Below, one piece after another: positions 8,832 through 18,430 of a DNA stretch of 60,904 bases (positions are counted from its first letter, which is position 1; every line of letters begins with the position of its first letter). A model generated the notes under the pieces. That model searched no databases. It saw only the letters and a program-made list of their open reading frames with translations, and was not told the DNA's origin. Position numbers and translations under genes: made by a program. Source of the stretch: Lyngbya sp. CCAP 1446/10 (GTDB taxonomy: Bacteria > Cyanobacteriota > Cyanobacteriia > Cyanobacteriales > Microcoleaceae); NCBI RefSeq assembly GCF_026130175.1, contig NZ_JAIGNI010000153.1, positions 1 to 60,904 of the forward strand. The letters are read 5' to 3'.

Positions 8832-9437
8832 TCATTCACTTTTAATTGCACTTGCTAAAATTCCTAATATTTTATTGACATCTCTCAGGTAATATTCTGT
8901 TAAGTCAATTTCAATTACTTGTTCTTTAAATCTTAAAAATCTCCAGGTTTGGCCGCTAGTAACAGCCCCATAAGTTATTGTTGCATTTGGGTTGCCTTCA
9001 CGTTCATTAAATATTCTAGCTGCCAACATTTCGGCTACACATGGCCCCAAACTTGCATTGATATCTTCGTTTTGTGCTTCGACGATTGCAACTACTGGTG
9101 CGGTAAGCATTAATAAGTGTGAAGAATGACTAATCAAAAAATCGCAATTTCCATTTAATCCTTTTTCGGTATCAACTGTAAAATCTATTCCACAAAAAAG
9201 ACCAATTTGATGGTTCAAGAGTTTTCTAAGTTCGATTAAAATCGGTGCGGTAATCATGGATGATCGAGACTTGTCAGTATTGCTACTTAAAGCAATGGGT
9301 ACGTTCTCTTTGAGAATTTCTACAAGTAAGGGACTTGGTTCTAATTCTGGCACATTAGAGAACAGATTGATTCGATCGCTAATCGTCAAAGAGAAATTTT
9401 TTGTTACTGTTTTTAAGTCAAAATCTCTGTAACTCAT
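8832..9437 (-). CDS. Unknown protein, possible PD-(D/E)XK nuclease fold
   Basis: A 201-aa protein conserved in cyanobacteria. The middle has GNCDFLI, followed about 15 residues later by APVVAIVEAQNEDI, a spacing that resembles the D...(E)xK core of PD-(D/E)XK-fold nucleases. The usual lysine is Gln (EAQ), as in some variants. The C-terminal half (CVAEMLAARIFN, YGAVTSGQTWRFLRF) matches proteins often annotated as hypothetical. Activity is not certain. It lies upstream of the DUF29-like gene on the same strand, inside the nat operon. Confidence 0.55.
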   Translation of the reverse strand: MSYRDFDLKTVTKNFSLTISDRINLFSNVPELEPSPLLVEILKENVPIALSSNTDKSRSSMITAPILIELRKLLNHQIGLFCGIDFTVDTEKGLNGNCDFLISHSSHLLMLTAPVVAIVEAQNEDINASLGPCVAEMLAARIFNEREGNPNATITYGAVTSGQTWRFLRFKEQVIEIDLTEYYLRDVNKILGILASAIKSE

Positions 9438-9482
9438 TTCAATCTTAGTTCCAGATTATAATAAACTTAACTTTTGACTTCG

Positions 9483-9522
9483 CTGTCAACTGTCAACGGT
9501 CAACTGTCCACTGTCCACTGTT
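9483..9522. repeat. STRR: TCAACTG-type heptamers
   Basis: About five 7-bp units (TCAACTG, TCAACGG, TCCACTG) lie directly downstream of natG. The same unit recurs near 27.7, 37.0 and 40.2 kb. Confidence 0.75.
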
Positions 9523-9524
9523 GT

Positions 9525-10739
9525 TTACCTTTCCTTGATTTGTACGGTTTGATTGTACCAATTCATGAATAGAGCAATTATCAAACTAATTGTTAGGTAT
9601 GTTACCATGATAATTAGCATTGTTTCGATCGCACGACCGGTCTGATTCAACGTCGGAGAACCCACCACAAAGTAAACGTCGGGATAAGCCACCGCCACAG
9701 CTAAACTCGAATTCTTAGCTAAATTCAGATACTGACTGGTTAAAGGCGGCACAATCACCCGCAAAGCTTGCGGCAAAATTACCATCCGCATGATTGTTCC
9801 AGAATTCAGTCCCAAAGACTTGGCCGCTTCCCACTGGCCTCGCGAGACTGACTGAATTCCGGCGCGGACAATTTCTGCAATGTAACTGCCAGTATACAAG
9901 CTGAGTCCTGTCACCAAAGCTGCAAATTCTGGAGTTAATTTTAATCCTCCTTCGAGTTGCAATGCTGATGTCAGGCGCGGAAAATCGAGGCGAAAAGGTG
10001 GATTTTGGGTGATAATCCCAGCTAAGATTGCACTTAGGACGATCGCACCAGCAGCCCAAAACAACTGTCTTCCCGGCTTAGCTTCTTCCAGCATCACCCG
10101 CGCCCGCCACATCCACAGCCCAGCCGCCGCCAAAACCCCGACAGTTAGCAAAATCAACCAAATCTCAAAACCGGGCAAAGGTGCAGGCCAAGGTACAGCA
10201 ATGCCACGATTTGTCAAGTAAATCGGCCCTCTCATCTGCGGGTTGTCTTCCAATTTTGGCAGGGAAATGAACACTGCAAAATACCAGAAAAATAATTGCA
10301 GCAATAACGGCGTATTTCGCAGAACTTCTACGTACAAAGCTGCTAAATTTCGCAGTAGCCAATTGTCGGAAAGGCGCGCAATTCCTACAGTCAAACCCGC
10401 AATCGTTGCGAAAATCAGGCCGATACCCATCACCCGCAGCGTGTTGATTAAACCGACTAAATAAGCTTGTCTATAACTGTTTTCGGGACTGTAGGGAATC
10501 ACGCTTTCGCCGATGTCAAAGGATGCTTGGGAATTGAGAAAGTCAAATCCAAATGCAATCCCCAGTTGCGCGTAATTGGCGCTGAGGTTGTCCCAGAGAA
10601 TGGCGATGACTGTTATTACTAAAATTAGGGCGATCGCCTGTCCGGCTATTTTCCAGAAGCGATCGTCTCGCAGTAGTGTTGATATATCTTTGAATTTGGA
10701 TGAGTTCTCGGATTTGCCCGGTTTAGGTTCTGTATTCAT
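9525..10739 (-). CDS. natG: Amino-acid ABC transporter permease (NatG/AapQ-like)
   Basis: A 404-aa inner-membrane permease of the same importer. After a polar N-terminus come a membrane helix at about 33-52 and a second around 105-130. A long insert with further helices follows, then the C-terminal permease core with LYTGSYIAEIVRAGIQSV and the EAA loop QWEAAKSLGLNSGTIMRMVIL. AapQ-class proteins have this length and layout. The binding-protein gene lies 210 bp upstream, across a repeat-rich spacer that may carry a separate promoter or an attenuating hairpin. Confidence 0.88.
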   Translation of the reverse strand: MNTEPKPGKSENSSKFKDISTLLRDDRFWKIAGQAIALILVITVIAILWDNLSANYAQLGIAFGFDFLNSQASFDIGESVIPYSPENSYRQAYLVGLINTLRVMGIGLIFATIAGLTVGIARLSDNWLLRNLAALYVEVLRNTPLLLQLFFWYFAVFISLPKLEDNPQMRGPIYLTNRGIAVPWPAPLPGFEIWLILLTVGVLAAAGLWMWRARVMLEEAKPGRQLFWAAGAIVLSAILAGIITQNPPFRLDFPRLTSALQLEGGLKLTPEFAALVTGLSLYTGSYIAEIVRAGIQSVSRGQWEAAKSLGLNSGTIMRMVILPQALRVIVPPLTSQYLNLAKNSSLAVAVAYPDVYFVVGSPTLNQTGRAIETMLIIMVTYLTISLIIALFMNWYNQTVQIKER

Positions 10740-10798
10740 AACTGTTTAATGTAGTAGATCGAGAAAATTGGTCGATCGCATAAAACTCGCAAAAATCT

Positions 10799-10945
10799 TG
10801 TAGGGTGTGCACTGCGCACCTTATCTGTGGGGTACGCGCTGAGCACATTGCTGCCTAAAATATCTTGTAGTTATTAGCTACAAACTTAATCGGTGCGCAA
10901 TGCGCACCCTACAGACTCAACCGGTGCGCAATGCGCACCCTACTG
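10799..10945. repeat. Palindromic GTGCGCAATGCGCACC repeats
   Basis: Three or more copies of a short palindrome built on GGTGCGCAATGCGCACCCTAC lie between natF and natG, at about 10800-10820, 10890-10912 and 10921-10941. Related sequences recur near 31515 and 35710. They can form hairpins in the transcript between the two genes. Confidence 0.7.
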
Positions 10946-10951
10946 ATGAAA

Positions 10952-12034
10952 TTAACGGAAGGGCGGCGAGTAAAGCAAACCGCCATCTTTCCAAAGTCTG
11001 TTTTGACCCCGGTCTAACTTAAGTGTACTTTTCGGGCCGAGGTTACGATCGTACATTTCCCCGTAATTCCCCACTTTCTTCACAACCCGGAGGGCGAAAT
11101 CGTTCGGGAGTCCCAAACCTTTACCTAAATCTCCTTCTTTTCCTAGCAAACGTTTGACGTTCGGGTCTGTAGTGCTGGCGACAGTTTGGTCTACATTTGC
11201 AGAATTAATTCCCAAATCTTCAGCTTCAATCGTCGCAAAAATGATCCATCTTACCGCATCCGACCATTTAGGATCGCCGCTTTTCACGGCTGGGGCCAAC
11301 GGTTCTTTTGACATCACGATCGGCAAAACAACGTTATTATCGGCATTCGGTAGAGTTGTGCGCTTCGAGACCAGTTGCGATCGATCGGCCGTAACTCCTT
11401 GACAGCGACCTTCTTGATACGTAGCAAAGGTACTATTCACATCTTCAAACACCACAGGAGTGTATTTAACTCCTAATTTTCGCATTTGGTCGGACAAATT
11501 TTGTTCAGTGCTCGTACCTGTTTGTACGCAGATAGATTTACCCGCAAAATCTTTTAAACTTTTGATGCCACTATTTTTTTTGACCATGATGCTTTGAGAG
11601 TCATAAAAGATCACCGGGGCAAATTCCAGTCCCGTCGTACTGTCGCGACTCGCCGTGTAGGTGGTATTGCGGCTGAGAATATCGATTTCTCCGGCCTGCA
11701 AAACTGTAAATCTATCTTTGGCGTTGAGCTTTCGGTATTCGACTTTTTCGGGATCGTCAAATATTGCCGCCGCTATAGCCCTGCAAACATCAACATCGAG
11801 TCCCGAATATTTGCCTTTTTCGTCTACAAAGCTAAAACCTGGCAATTCGCCACTAACGCCGCAAATCAGTTTGCCGCGGCTGACAATTGTATCTATCCGG
11901 CTCGGCCCTTGTTGCGATTTACCTTCAGCAGCATTTGTCGCTGGTGTTTGTCCGACTTGTGCCGATCGATCTCGACAAGATGCTAATGGTGCGACAAACA
12001 ACATACTTGCCAACAGAAATCCCCATTTAGGCAT
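10952..12034 (-). CDS. natF: Amino-acid ABC transporter substrate-binding protein (NatF/AapJ-like)
   Basis: A 360-aa exported binding protein. A hydrophobic signal (FLLASMLFVAPLASC) ends in a lipobox-like LASC at about residues 16-19, so a lipoprotein is likely. It is followed by a low-complexity linker and an SBP_bac_3 domain (DTIVSRGKLICGVSGELPGF, DVDVCRAIAAAIF, RNTTYTASRDSTTGLEFAPV). It is the first gene of the group and the likely captor of polar amino acids for NatG/NatH/BgtA. The substrate is inferred from the orthologous system, not from binding-site residues. Confidence 0.9.
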   Translation of the reverse strand: MPKWGFLLASMLFVAPLASCRDRSAQVGQTPATNAAEGKSQQGPSRIDTIVSRGKLICGVSGELPGFSFVDEKGKYSGLDVDVCRAIAAAIFDDPEKVEYRKLNAKDRFTVLQAGEIDILSRNTTYTASRDSTTGLEFAPVIFYDSQSIMVKKNSGIKSLKDFAGKSICVQTGTSTEQNLSDQMRKLGVKYTPVVFEDVNSTFATYQEGRCQGVTADRSQLVSKRTTLPNADNNVVLPIVMSKEPLAPAVKSGDPKWSDAVRWIIFATIEAEDLGINSANVDQTVASTTDPNVKRLLGKEGDLGKGLGLPNDFALRVVKKVGNYGEMYDRNLGPKSTLKLDRGQNRLWKDGGLLYSPPFR

Positions 12035-12244
12035 AAATTTTAGTAGAACGCTTTCTCGACGATCCTACCTTGTAGCTGTCGATAACTTTGGCGATCGGCA
12101 TCGCACAACATCAGGCGGCTTCAAATTAACCATTCTGAACCCGGTGCTACACCCTGACATATACCGACTACTCGCCTGTATTTTTTACCTATCACGGGCG
12201 ATCGACCTTTCCTACAATTTTTATCCAATTTTAATTTAATGCGC

Positions 12245-12473
12245 TCAGAACCGCTCTGGTGCTAGGCGCTGCTCAGCTAAATCGCGGATTAGCGACAGCC
12301 GAGACTCGATGTATTCGTTCAACAAATCTGTTTCTTTGCCATTGAGCGCAGAGTTAGTCTTTAACTGCTTCAGCAGCCACTGTACTAGGGTTGCATCGTC
12401 CAAATTCACTAACAGAGTGGCTTGGGTGGTCTCAATTAATGACCAGAGTTGGCGTAACATGACTGGAGTCATA
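12245..12473 (-). CDS. Conserved cyanobacterial hypothetical protein
   Basis: A 75-aa soluble, helical protein (MTPVMLRQLWSLIETTQATLLV...). I prefer the ATG at 12473 because a GAGG motif stands 4 nt before it. A GTG at 12499 would add nine residues but has no such motif. No domain is recognised. It stands between the natF upstream region and the large histidine kinase, on the same strand as both. Confidence 0.65.
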
Positions 12474-12780
12474 AAACCTCGTTGAGCGTAAATACGCACT
12501 GAATGGGCTGGCTGGGCGATCGGTTGGTCTTAGTGTTTCAAGCCGATCGACGAAAAGCACCTAAGTTATCGGCTTAATGATTATTTTATATTTGACCACA
12601 ATAACTGAATATATTAGTGTCAAAACCTACAACACACAAGATGTTATAATAGTTTCTAATTTCTTCATATTCAGAGACACATTTTGATAAAAAGTTAACA
12701 ATCTTTACATTCTCTCGATCGCGCGGGCTAATCGGAGCTATTTGGGATCGGGCCCAAGAGCCAGAAAACCCAAAAATCAA

Positions 12781-15700
12781 TTAATCAGCAGCCACCAACT
12801 CTTGAACCCCCGCCAGAATTACTTCCAATTCAGCGATGATTTTCATAGCCCCCTCCCAATCGTTGGATTCCGCCAGGATTTGAAGTTGATCTGCCATCTG
12901 GGGCATTAACCGCACCGCCGCCGTAGCGCTGACACCTTTAATTTGATGCGCGCGACGGGCCAGTGTCTCCACATCTCCCAAGGCGATCGCAGTTTTAGCA
13001 GCTTCTAAATAACCGCCAGTATCCACCACAAAAGCTTGCAGAATTTCCCGCTCAAAATCTAAATCAGCCCCCGCAATTTCACGCAAACGTGCCATATCCA
13101 CTACAGAGTCTAGATCCGAAGCAGAGTTTTGGAGTTCCTCGCCCTGAAACTTGGGACTTTCAATTTTCAAATGTGCCGACCAATTTTTAAGTACAGATTT
13201 TAACTTTTCGATCGCAATAGGTTTGCTAATATAATCGTCCATACCCGCCGCCAGACACTTTTCCCGATCGCCCTTCAAAGCATTCGCCGTCATTGCAATC
13301 ACCACCGTCTGGCGATCGGGCTCCCTCGAACCAGCAGCATTTGTCGCTTCCATCCGGCGCAATTCCTGCGTTGCCTCGTAACCATCCAAAATCGGCATCT
13401 GACAGTCCATCAACACAATGTCATACTTTTTGAGGGCAACCATCGATAGCGCCTCGGCGCCGTTATTTGCCACATCCGCCGTGCATCCCAAAACCTTGAG
13501 TTGATTTAGACCAACTTTTTGATTGATCGGAGTATCTTCAACTAACAAAATCTTTAAGCTGGCTAACTCCCGGTTGTCAATAACTGAGGCTTGATTTTTG
13601 GTTGAATTTGCCAGCGACAGATCGATTTCAGCACTAGGGGCGATCGCATTTACCAAGCACTCAAATAGCCGATGAGCTTTCACAGGTTTAGTTAAATAGC
13701 TGCTAAAACCGATATCTACAAAGCGTTTCGCCTCCGAGATCTGAGTAATTGAAGTCAGCACCACCCACTTTGTCTGCTGCATTGCCGGCTCAGCAATCAT
13801 CAAACGTTCCAGACTTCCCGCCACCATTTCCGGCAACTGAATATCAACCAAAACGATATCGAAAGGGGATTTTATGCTGACAGCTTTGTACAAAGATGCG
13901 ATCGCCATCCAACCATTCTCAACCTCCTCAACTTCCATTCCCCACAAAACAGCCATTCTCAGCAGCACTTTTCGGACTGTCGGCTTATCGCTAGCAACTA
14001 ACAGTTTTCGGCCAGCCAGCACCGTTTCTAAATTTACTTCGCACGCTGTCTCAACCGCAGTTAAATTTTCCTTAACAACCGGCACGGTGAACCAAAAAGT
14101 CGAACCTTTACCAGGGGTACTTTCTACACCAATTTTACCACCTAGCAATTCCACCAACTGCTTAGAAATAGCCAATCCCAAACCAGTACCACCATACTTT
14201 CTCGTAGTAGAAGCATCAACTTGACTAAAAGATTGAAACAGCTTTTTTTGGTCTTCTGTAGCAATCCCGATTCCTGTATCTCTGACTTGAAACATCAAAA
14301 ATAGCGATCGACTGGTTCCCAGTTTTAACGGTTGAATTTTCTCTAAATTTTTCTGCTCATCGCTGGTTCCGAACAACCTCGGAGTCCTGTCAGTCGAAAC
14401 CTCAATCACCACCTCTCCTGCTTCTGTAAACTTAATCGCATTGTTGACCAGATTAGTGAGGATTTGCCGCAACCGTGCTGCATCACCTCTAATTTGCAGT
14501 GGCACGTCTCTGTCAATCAGCGCCACCAATTCTATACCTTTGGTTTGTGCGGGAGTTGCCAACAAATCCAGCACTTCATCCAGACAGATACTGAGGTCAA
14601 ATTCGATCATTTCCAAGCGCATTTCTCCTGCTTCCAGTTTGGACAGATCGAGAATATCATTAATGATCGAAAGCAAATTTTGGCTGCTGAGTTTCAGCGT
14701 CTGCACAAAGTCTAGCTGTTCGGGAGTAAGATTGGTTTTCAGCAGCAAATCAGTCATGCCCATCACTCCATTCATCGGAGTGCGGATTTCGTGACTCATA
14801 TTTGCTAAAAATAGCGACTTCATGCGAGACGCTTCCAGGGCGGCTTCTCGGGCTTGCTGCGCTTGTTCAAACAAAGTAGATTGCTGAATGGCGATCGCCA
14901 ACTGTACGCTCAACCTTCCCAACAAATCCACCTCAGAATCAGTCCAAGTGCGCGGGCCGCTGCACTGGTGAGCAACCAGCAATCCCCACAAGCGATTTTG
15001 ACTCGTTTCCAAACTCTCGATTTGCGACCCAATCAGAGGAGTTTCCGGCGAATCTTCTATTGCCAAATCCTGAGTTTCATCGCCGATAAAAATTGGTACA
15101 ACTAAATTAGCTCTTACCTGCAAACTAACCAGAAAATCTCGGTGGATGTCGCTCAAACTGGCCGTATAAATATCTGCCCTTGCTTGAATTTTTCCGGCGC
15201 GGTATAGCGATAGATAACTTTCGCCAAAAGATATTTCTGGAACTTTTATGCCCAGCAACGGCCTCCAATCATCCCCTACAGATTCCACAACAACACTCGC
15301 TGTTTCCTCGGAATCAAAACGATAAATTACCGCGCGGTCAGTTGCCAGCAACTGCCTCACTTCTTCTACCGCAGTGTTTAGAGTTTGAGTGAGGTTGAGA
15401 GACTGCCGGACTCGCTGGGCGATCGCCGAAACCAGCCGTTCTTGTTCTGCTTGTTCCCGCAGCATTCTCTCAGCTTGCTTGCGTTCGGTGACATCGCGAA
15501 TTACCGCAGCAAAGCACAGCGGTTCGCTGCTTTGAGGGTGCTTGACCAGAAAAGCATTCATCACAACATCAATGCGTCTTCCGCTGGGCAAGTGCTGCAT
15601 TTGACCTTCTCCTTGCCACTGGCCCTGACTGATGATTCTTGGCCAAATCTCTTGACTGAATTTCTGTTGAAAAGTTGGGCCGATATAATCCCATATCTCT

Positions 15701-17610
15701 GTATAAAGCACTTCCGAAAGATTCTCTACACCCACCAGTTTTCGTCCGGCTTCGTTGACAAACAGCGTTTGGCCTTTTAGGGTAGCCATACCGATAAAAT
15801 CGCTGCTGTTTTCAATCAACGACACAAATTTTTGCCGTTCTTCTTCTCCTTTTTTGCGTTCGGTAATGTCGCGCTTGACGCAGACGTGACAAATTACATC
15901 GCCGCTGTTGTTAATCACAGAGTATGCCGCAACGTCGATCGCCAGCGTGCGACCTTTTTTAGTAGAGTTGGTAATTTCGCCCCGAAAAGTTCCAGTTTTC
16001 GCTAAACTTTTGACAATTGCCGAAAAACGCTCGCCCGCCACCAGCGGCGGCGCTTCTGCTTCTAATTCCGCGTCTGTGTATTCTAGCAGCGATTGGTGAG
16101 CGCGATTTTGTTCGAGAAAAAACCCGTCAGCATCGATAATTACGATCGCATCGTTGGAGTTTAAAAATATTTGTCGATAAAGTTTAAGTTTTTCCTCAGC
16201 TCGCTTGCGTTCGGTGATATCTCTTTTGACGCTGACGTAACAAACCACATCCCCAGCATCATTGAGAACCGCAAAAGCCGAAAGTTCTACCTCAAAGATT
16301 CCGGCTTGCAAAGCCTTAACACAGGTTATTTCGCCTCGATAACTCCCTGTTTCGGCCAAGCTTTGCAGCACCGACGCAAATGCTTGTTCTCCCATGTGAG
16401 TTGCAGGGGTTTTTCCCCACAATTTCGATGAAGTGTAACCCAGCAAAGCCGTGTGAGCTTGATTTGTTTCTAAATAATAGCCTTGGGGGTCTAAAATGGC
16501 GATCGCATCGTTAGACTTTAAAAATATTTCTTGATAAAGTTGCAGTTTTAATTCCGCTTGTTTGCGATCGCTAATATCCGTGAACAAGCCGTAGTAAACT
16601 ATCTCCCCCGATGCTTTAAATTCTGGCTGGGAAGCTCCTTGCACCCATTTAAGTTTTCCCGACGGAGTGACAATTCTTCCTTCCCACCGCCAAGGCTGGA
16701 AATTTTCAGCAGAAAGCCTCAGCGAGTTCATAAAATCATCTCGTTCTTCGGGATGAATCATGTCAACAATTACATTAATATCCTGCTGAGCCGCCTCCGG
16801 TTCTATTTCATACAATTCTCGGCAACCGGCGCTCACAAACGAGAAGGTCATCGAGCCATCTGGATGCAAGTCAATTTGATATACAGTGCCCGGTACACTA
16901 GCAGTAATTTTTTGCAGTTTAGCTTGGCTTTGATTCCTGGCTTCATCTGTGGCCTGCAATTGAGCAATCTCGCGAGAAATACCTAAAACTGCAAATACAT
17001 TACCATCCGCATCGGATAGTGGAATTTTTTCAGTTTCTCCCTTGACATCGGTCTCTTGAGCTGCTAAAGTCATTAGCGAATTAGCACAGATTTGAGCAGC
17101 AGTATGCAGCAAACAAAGGTGTTCAAAATTAAAAGCAGATTCCTGCTCTGCACCGACAAAAAATACTGCTAATAATTCTTCACTTTGATCCGGGTTAGCT
17201 GGTGCCATCAATACCGATTTAAACTGAGCAATTGGTGGGCCACCGATGTTGTGCGCCCAATCCCGATTTCCCGCCAGCCATTCCACGCGGGCTGCTTGCA
17301 AACGTGCTTCAATTTCATCTCTGGCGCGGGTTGTTAAGGGCTGTGACTGTTGTTGCAGGTGTATTGTATTGTCTGCTACAGTTAAAAGTGCGTTAGCGAA
17401 GCCCGCCCCTACGGGGGCTGCGCCAACGAAGAGGATCGTCTCCCCAGGAATCAGGCGCGCCAGATGTACCAGACACGCAGACCAAATTTCATCAGCACTC
17501 AGAGCGATTTGTACTTTTGCAGTAAGTTCATTGAGAACTTGCAGTTCCAAGGTACGCTGGCGGACTTTGGCCTTGAGGCTGGCGGCTAGGATTTGCATAG
17601 TGCTCACCAC
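12781..17610 (-). CDS. Multi-PAS/GAF hybrid histidine kinase with two receivers and Hpt
   Basis: A 1609-aa soluble phosphorelay sensor. In order it has an N-terminal GAF-like domain (about 20-185), four PAS domains with PAC tails (about 230-725), and a second GAF (about 745-925). Next come HisKA with the phosphoacceptor in FLANMSHEIRTPMNG, and HATPase (NNAIKFTEAG; DTGIGIA; GGTGLGLAIS). Then come receiver 1 (VLVDIQLP, TKPV), receiver 2 (VEDTPINQ, VLMDCQMPILDGYEA, SKPI) and Hpt with RRAHQIKG. Receiver 1 lacks the N-terminal acidic pair (it reads ASDKP), so it may be a poor phosphoacceptor. The second GAF resembles phytochrome-type GAFs but has Ile where the bilin-binding Cys would stand, so light sensing through a bilin is unlikely. 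Start: GTG 17610 or ATG 17598. Confidence 0.93.
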   Translation of the reverse strand: MVSTMQILAASLKAKVRQRTLELQVLNELTAKVQIALSADEIWSACLVHLARLIPGETILFVGAAPVGAGFANALLTVADNTIHLQQQSQPLTTRARDEIEARLQAARVEWLAGNRDWAHNIGGPPIAQFKSVLMAPANPDQSEELLAVFFVGAEQESAFNFEHLCLLHTAAQICANSLMTLAAQETDVKGETEKIPLSDADGNVFAVLGISREIAQLQATDEARNQSQAKLQKITASVPGTVYQIDLHPDGSMTFSFVSAGCRELYEIEPEAAQQDINVIVDMIHPEERDDFMNSLRLSAENFQPWRWEGRIVTPSGKLKWVQGASQPEFKASGEIVYYGLFTDISDRKQAELKLQLYQEIFLKSNDAIAILDPQGYYLETNQAHTALLGYTSSKLWGKTPATHMGEQAFASVLQSLAETGSYRGEITCVKALQAGIFEVELSAFAVLNDAGDVVCYVSVKRDITERKRAEEKLKLYRQIFLNSNDAIVIIDADGFFLEQNRAHQSLLEYTDAELEAEAPPLVAGERFSAIVKSLAKTGTFRGEITNSTKKGRTLAIDVAAYSVINNSGDVICHVCVKRDITERKKGEEERQKFVSLIENSSDFIGMATLKGQTLFVNEAGRKLVGVENLSEVLYTEIWDYIGPTFQQKFSQEIWPRIISQGQWQGEGQMQHLPSGRRIDVVMNAFLVKHPQSSEPLCFAAVIRDVTERKQAERMLREQAEQERLVSAIAQRVRQSLNLTQTLNTAVEEVRQLLATDRAVIYRFDSEETASVVVESVGDDWRPLLGIKVPEISFGESYLSLYRAGKIQARADIYTASLSDIHRDFLVSLQVRANLVVPIFIGDETQDLAIEDSPETPLIGSQIESLETSQNRLWGLLVAHQCSGPRTWTDSEVDLLGRLSVQLAIAIQQSTLFEQAQQAREAALEASRMKSLFLANMSHEIRTPMNGVMGMTDLLLKTNLTPEQLDFVQTLKLSSQNLLSIINDILDLSKLEAGEMRLEMIEFDLSICLDEVLDLLATPAQTKGIELVALIDRDVPLQIRGDAARLRQILTNLVNNAIKFTEAGEVVIEVSTDRTPRLFGTSDEQKNLEKIQPLKLGTSRSLFLMFQVRDTGIGIATEDQKKLFQSFSQVDASTTRKYGGTGLGLAISKQLVELLGGKIGVESTPGKGSTFWFTVPVVKENLTAVETACEVNLETVLAGRKLLVASDKPTVRKVLLRMAVLWGMEVEEVENGWMAIASLYKAVSIKSPFDIVLVDIQLPEMVAGSLERLMIAEPAMQQTKWVVLTSITQISEAKRFVDIGFSSYLTKPVKAHRLFECLVNAIAPSAEIDLSLANSTKNQASVIDNRELASLKILLVEDTPINQKVGLNQLKVLGCTADVANNGAEALSMVALKKYDIVLMDCQMPILDGYEATQELRRMEATNAAGSREPDRQTVVIAMTANALKGDREKCLAAGMDDYISKPIAIEKLKSVLKNWSAHLKIESPKFQGEELQNSASDLDSVVDMARLREIAGADLDFEREILQAFVVDTGGYLEAAKTAIALGDVETLARRAHQIKGVSATAAVRLMPQMADQLQILAESNDWEGAMKIIAELEVILAGVQELVAAD
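17392..17432. repeat. Palindromic GC-rich repeat inside the kinase gene
   Basis: A segment reading GCGAAGCCCGCCCCTACGGG, continued by GGGCTGCGCC, is embedded in frame in the first GAF domain, where it encodes GAAPVGAGFANA. The GAAGCC/GGGGCTGCGCC form resembles small dispersed palindromes seen between genes in Nostocales and Oscillatoriales. The identity is inferred from the look of the sequence. Confidence 0.4.
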
Positions 17611-17740
17611 ACTGGTTTGCTTATATTATAATTATCGATTTTCAAATTTTTTTAAACAATCATCTTAAAATACATCCGGCGAAAAGACAACTTTTTTATA
17701 TTTATATTACCTTTAATTGCTAAAAAACAGTGGCGCGATC

Positions 17741-17779
17741 GGGAGCGAAGCGGCAGAACAATGCACCTGCTTCGCTCCC
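17741..17779. terminator. Perfect 11-bp hairpin downstream of fasciclin gene
   Basis: GGGAGCGAAGC at 17741-17751 pairs with GCTTCGCTCCC at 17769-17779. It lies 22 bp beyond the stop codon of the fasciclin gene. There is no strong T-run, so it may be a dispersed palindrome used as a transcript end. Confidence 0.5.
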
Positions 17780-17801
17780 GTAGCAACGTTTAAAGGTGAA
17801 A

Positions 17802-18203
17802 TTATCCCATCAAAATCACGTTATCAATGACGTGGATGACACCGTTGTCAGCTTCGATATCAGCCGCGACAACAGTAGCATTTTTTACTTCAAAACCGTC
17901 AGAACAATCAATTTTAATCGGCGAACCTTCCAAGGAAGTCACAAAACCGAGTTTTGCCAAATCAGCCTTCATAAACTTGCCAGAGACAACGTGAAACATC
18001 AAAATCCTGCTCAGTTGGGGGACATTCTGCACTAGGGTAGTGATAGTTCCCGGCGGCAATTTCGCGAAAGCATCGTCAGTCGGTGCAAAGACAGTGAAAG
18101 GGCCCGGACTTTTGAGCGCATCTACTAAATTAGCTACTTGCACCGCCGTTACCAGGGTTTGGAACGAACCGGCACCTACGGCAATATCAACAATATCAGG
18201 CAT
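17802..18203 (-). CDS. Fasciclin (FAS1) domain protein
   Basis: A single 133-aa FAS1 domain with both conserved boxes: [15 protein letters not shown] (H1, about 37-51) and the H2 region [22 protein letters not shown] near the C-terminus, with the central [11 protein letters not shown]. There is no signal peptide, unlike many FAS1 proteins. Short unsecreted FAS1 proteins are frequent in cyanobacteria. The role is generally adhesion or an unknown surface function; nothing in the neighbourhood narrows it. Confidence 0.92.
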   Translation of the reverse strand: MPDIVDIAVGAGSFQTLVTAVQVANLVDALKSPGPFTVFAPTDDAFAKLPPGTITTLVQNVPQLSRILMFHVVSGKFMKADLAKLGFVTSLEGSPIKIDCSDGFEVKNATVVAADIEADNGVIHVIDNVILMG

Positions 18204-18289
18204 GGTGTTCTACCTCGTCTGGGATAAAAAGTTATATTAAGTATCCTAAACTGATGCGGGCAACAATATAGTCCTAGACACATAAACCG

Positions 18290-18350
18290 GGTTTTTTAAC
18301 CAGAATACTTCGTTCAAACCCTCAATCTCCGTTGAAAAACCCGGTTTCTT
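18290..18350. repeat. AAACCCGGTTTTT-type inverted repeat
   Basis: AAACCGGGTTTTTT near 18287-18300 and AAAAACCCGGTTTCTT near 18333-18348 face each other. The same motif recurs at 43.36 kb, 47.29-47.45 kb and 50.05 kb, so this is a dispersed repeat. Confidence 0.65.
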
Positions 18351-18430
18351 GGTCGCAGTCCGTAAATCCTGAATAGCTACTCTCTTTTTTGAAAATGCTG
18401 ATAATTGCGAATTTGTAAATTTGTAAATTG

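Noticed and set aside
14850..15420. Phytochrome or cyanobacteriochrome chromophore site in the second GAF domain
   Set aside because: The position of the canonical Cys is Ile in the DIHRDFL segment, and no DXCF motif is visible.
13874..17668. Several plus-strand frames opposite the hybrid kinase
   Set aside because: All are antisense shadows without domains; the kinase frame is intact over 1609 codons.
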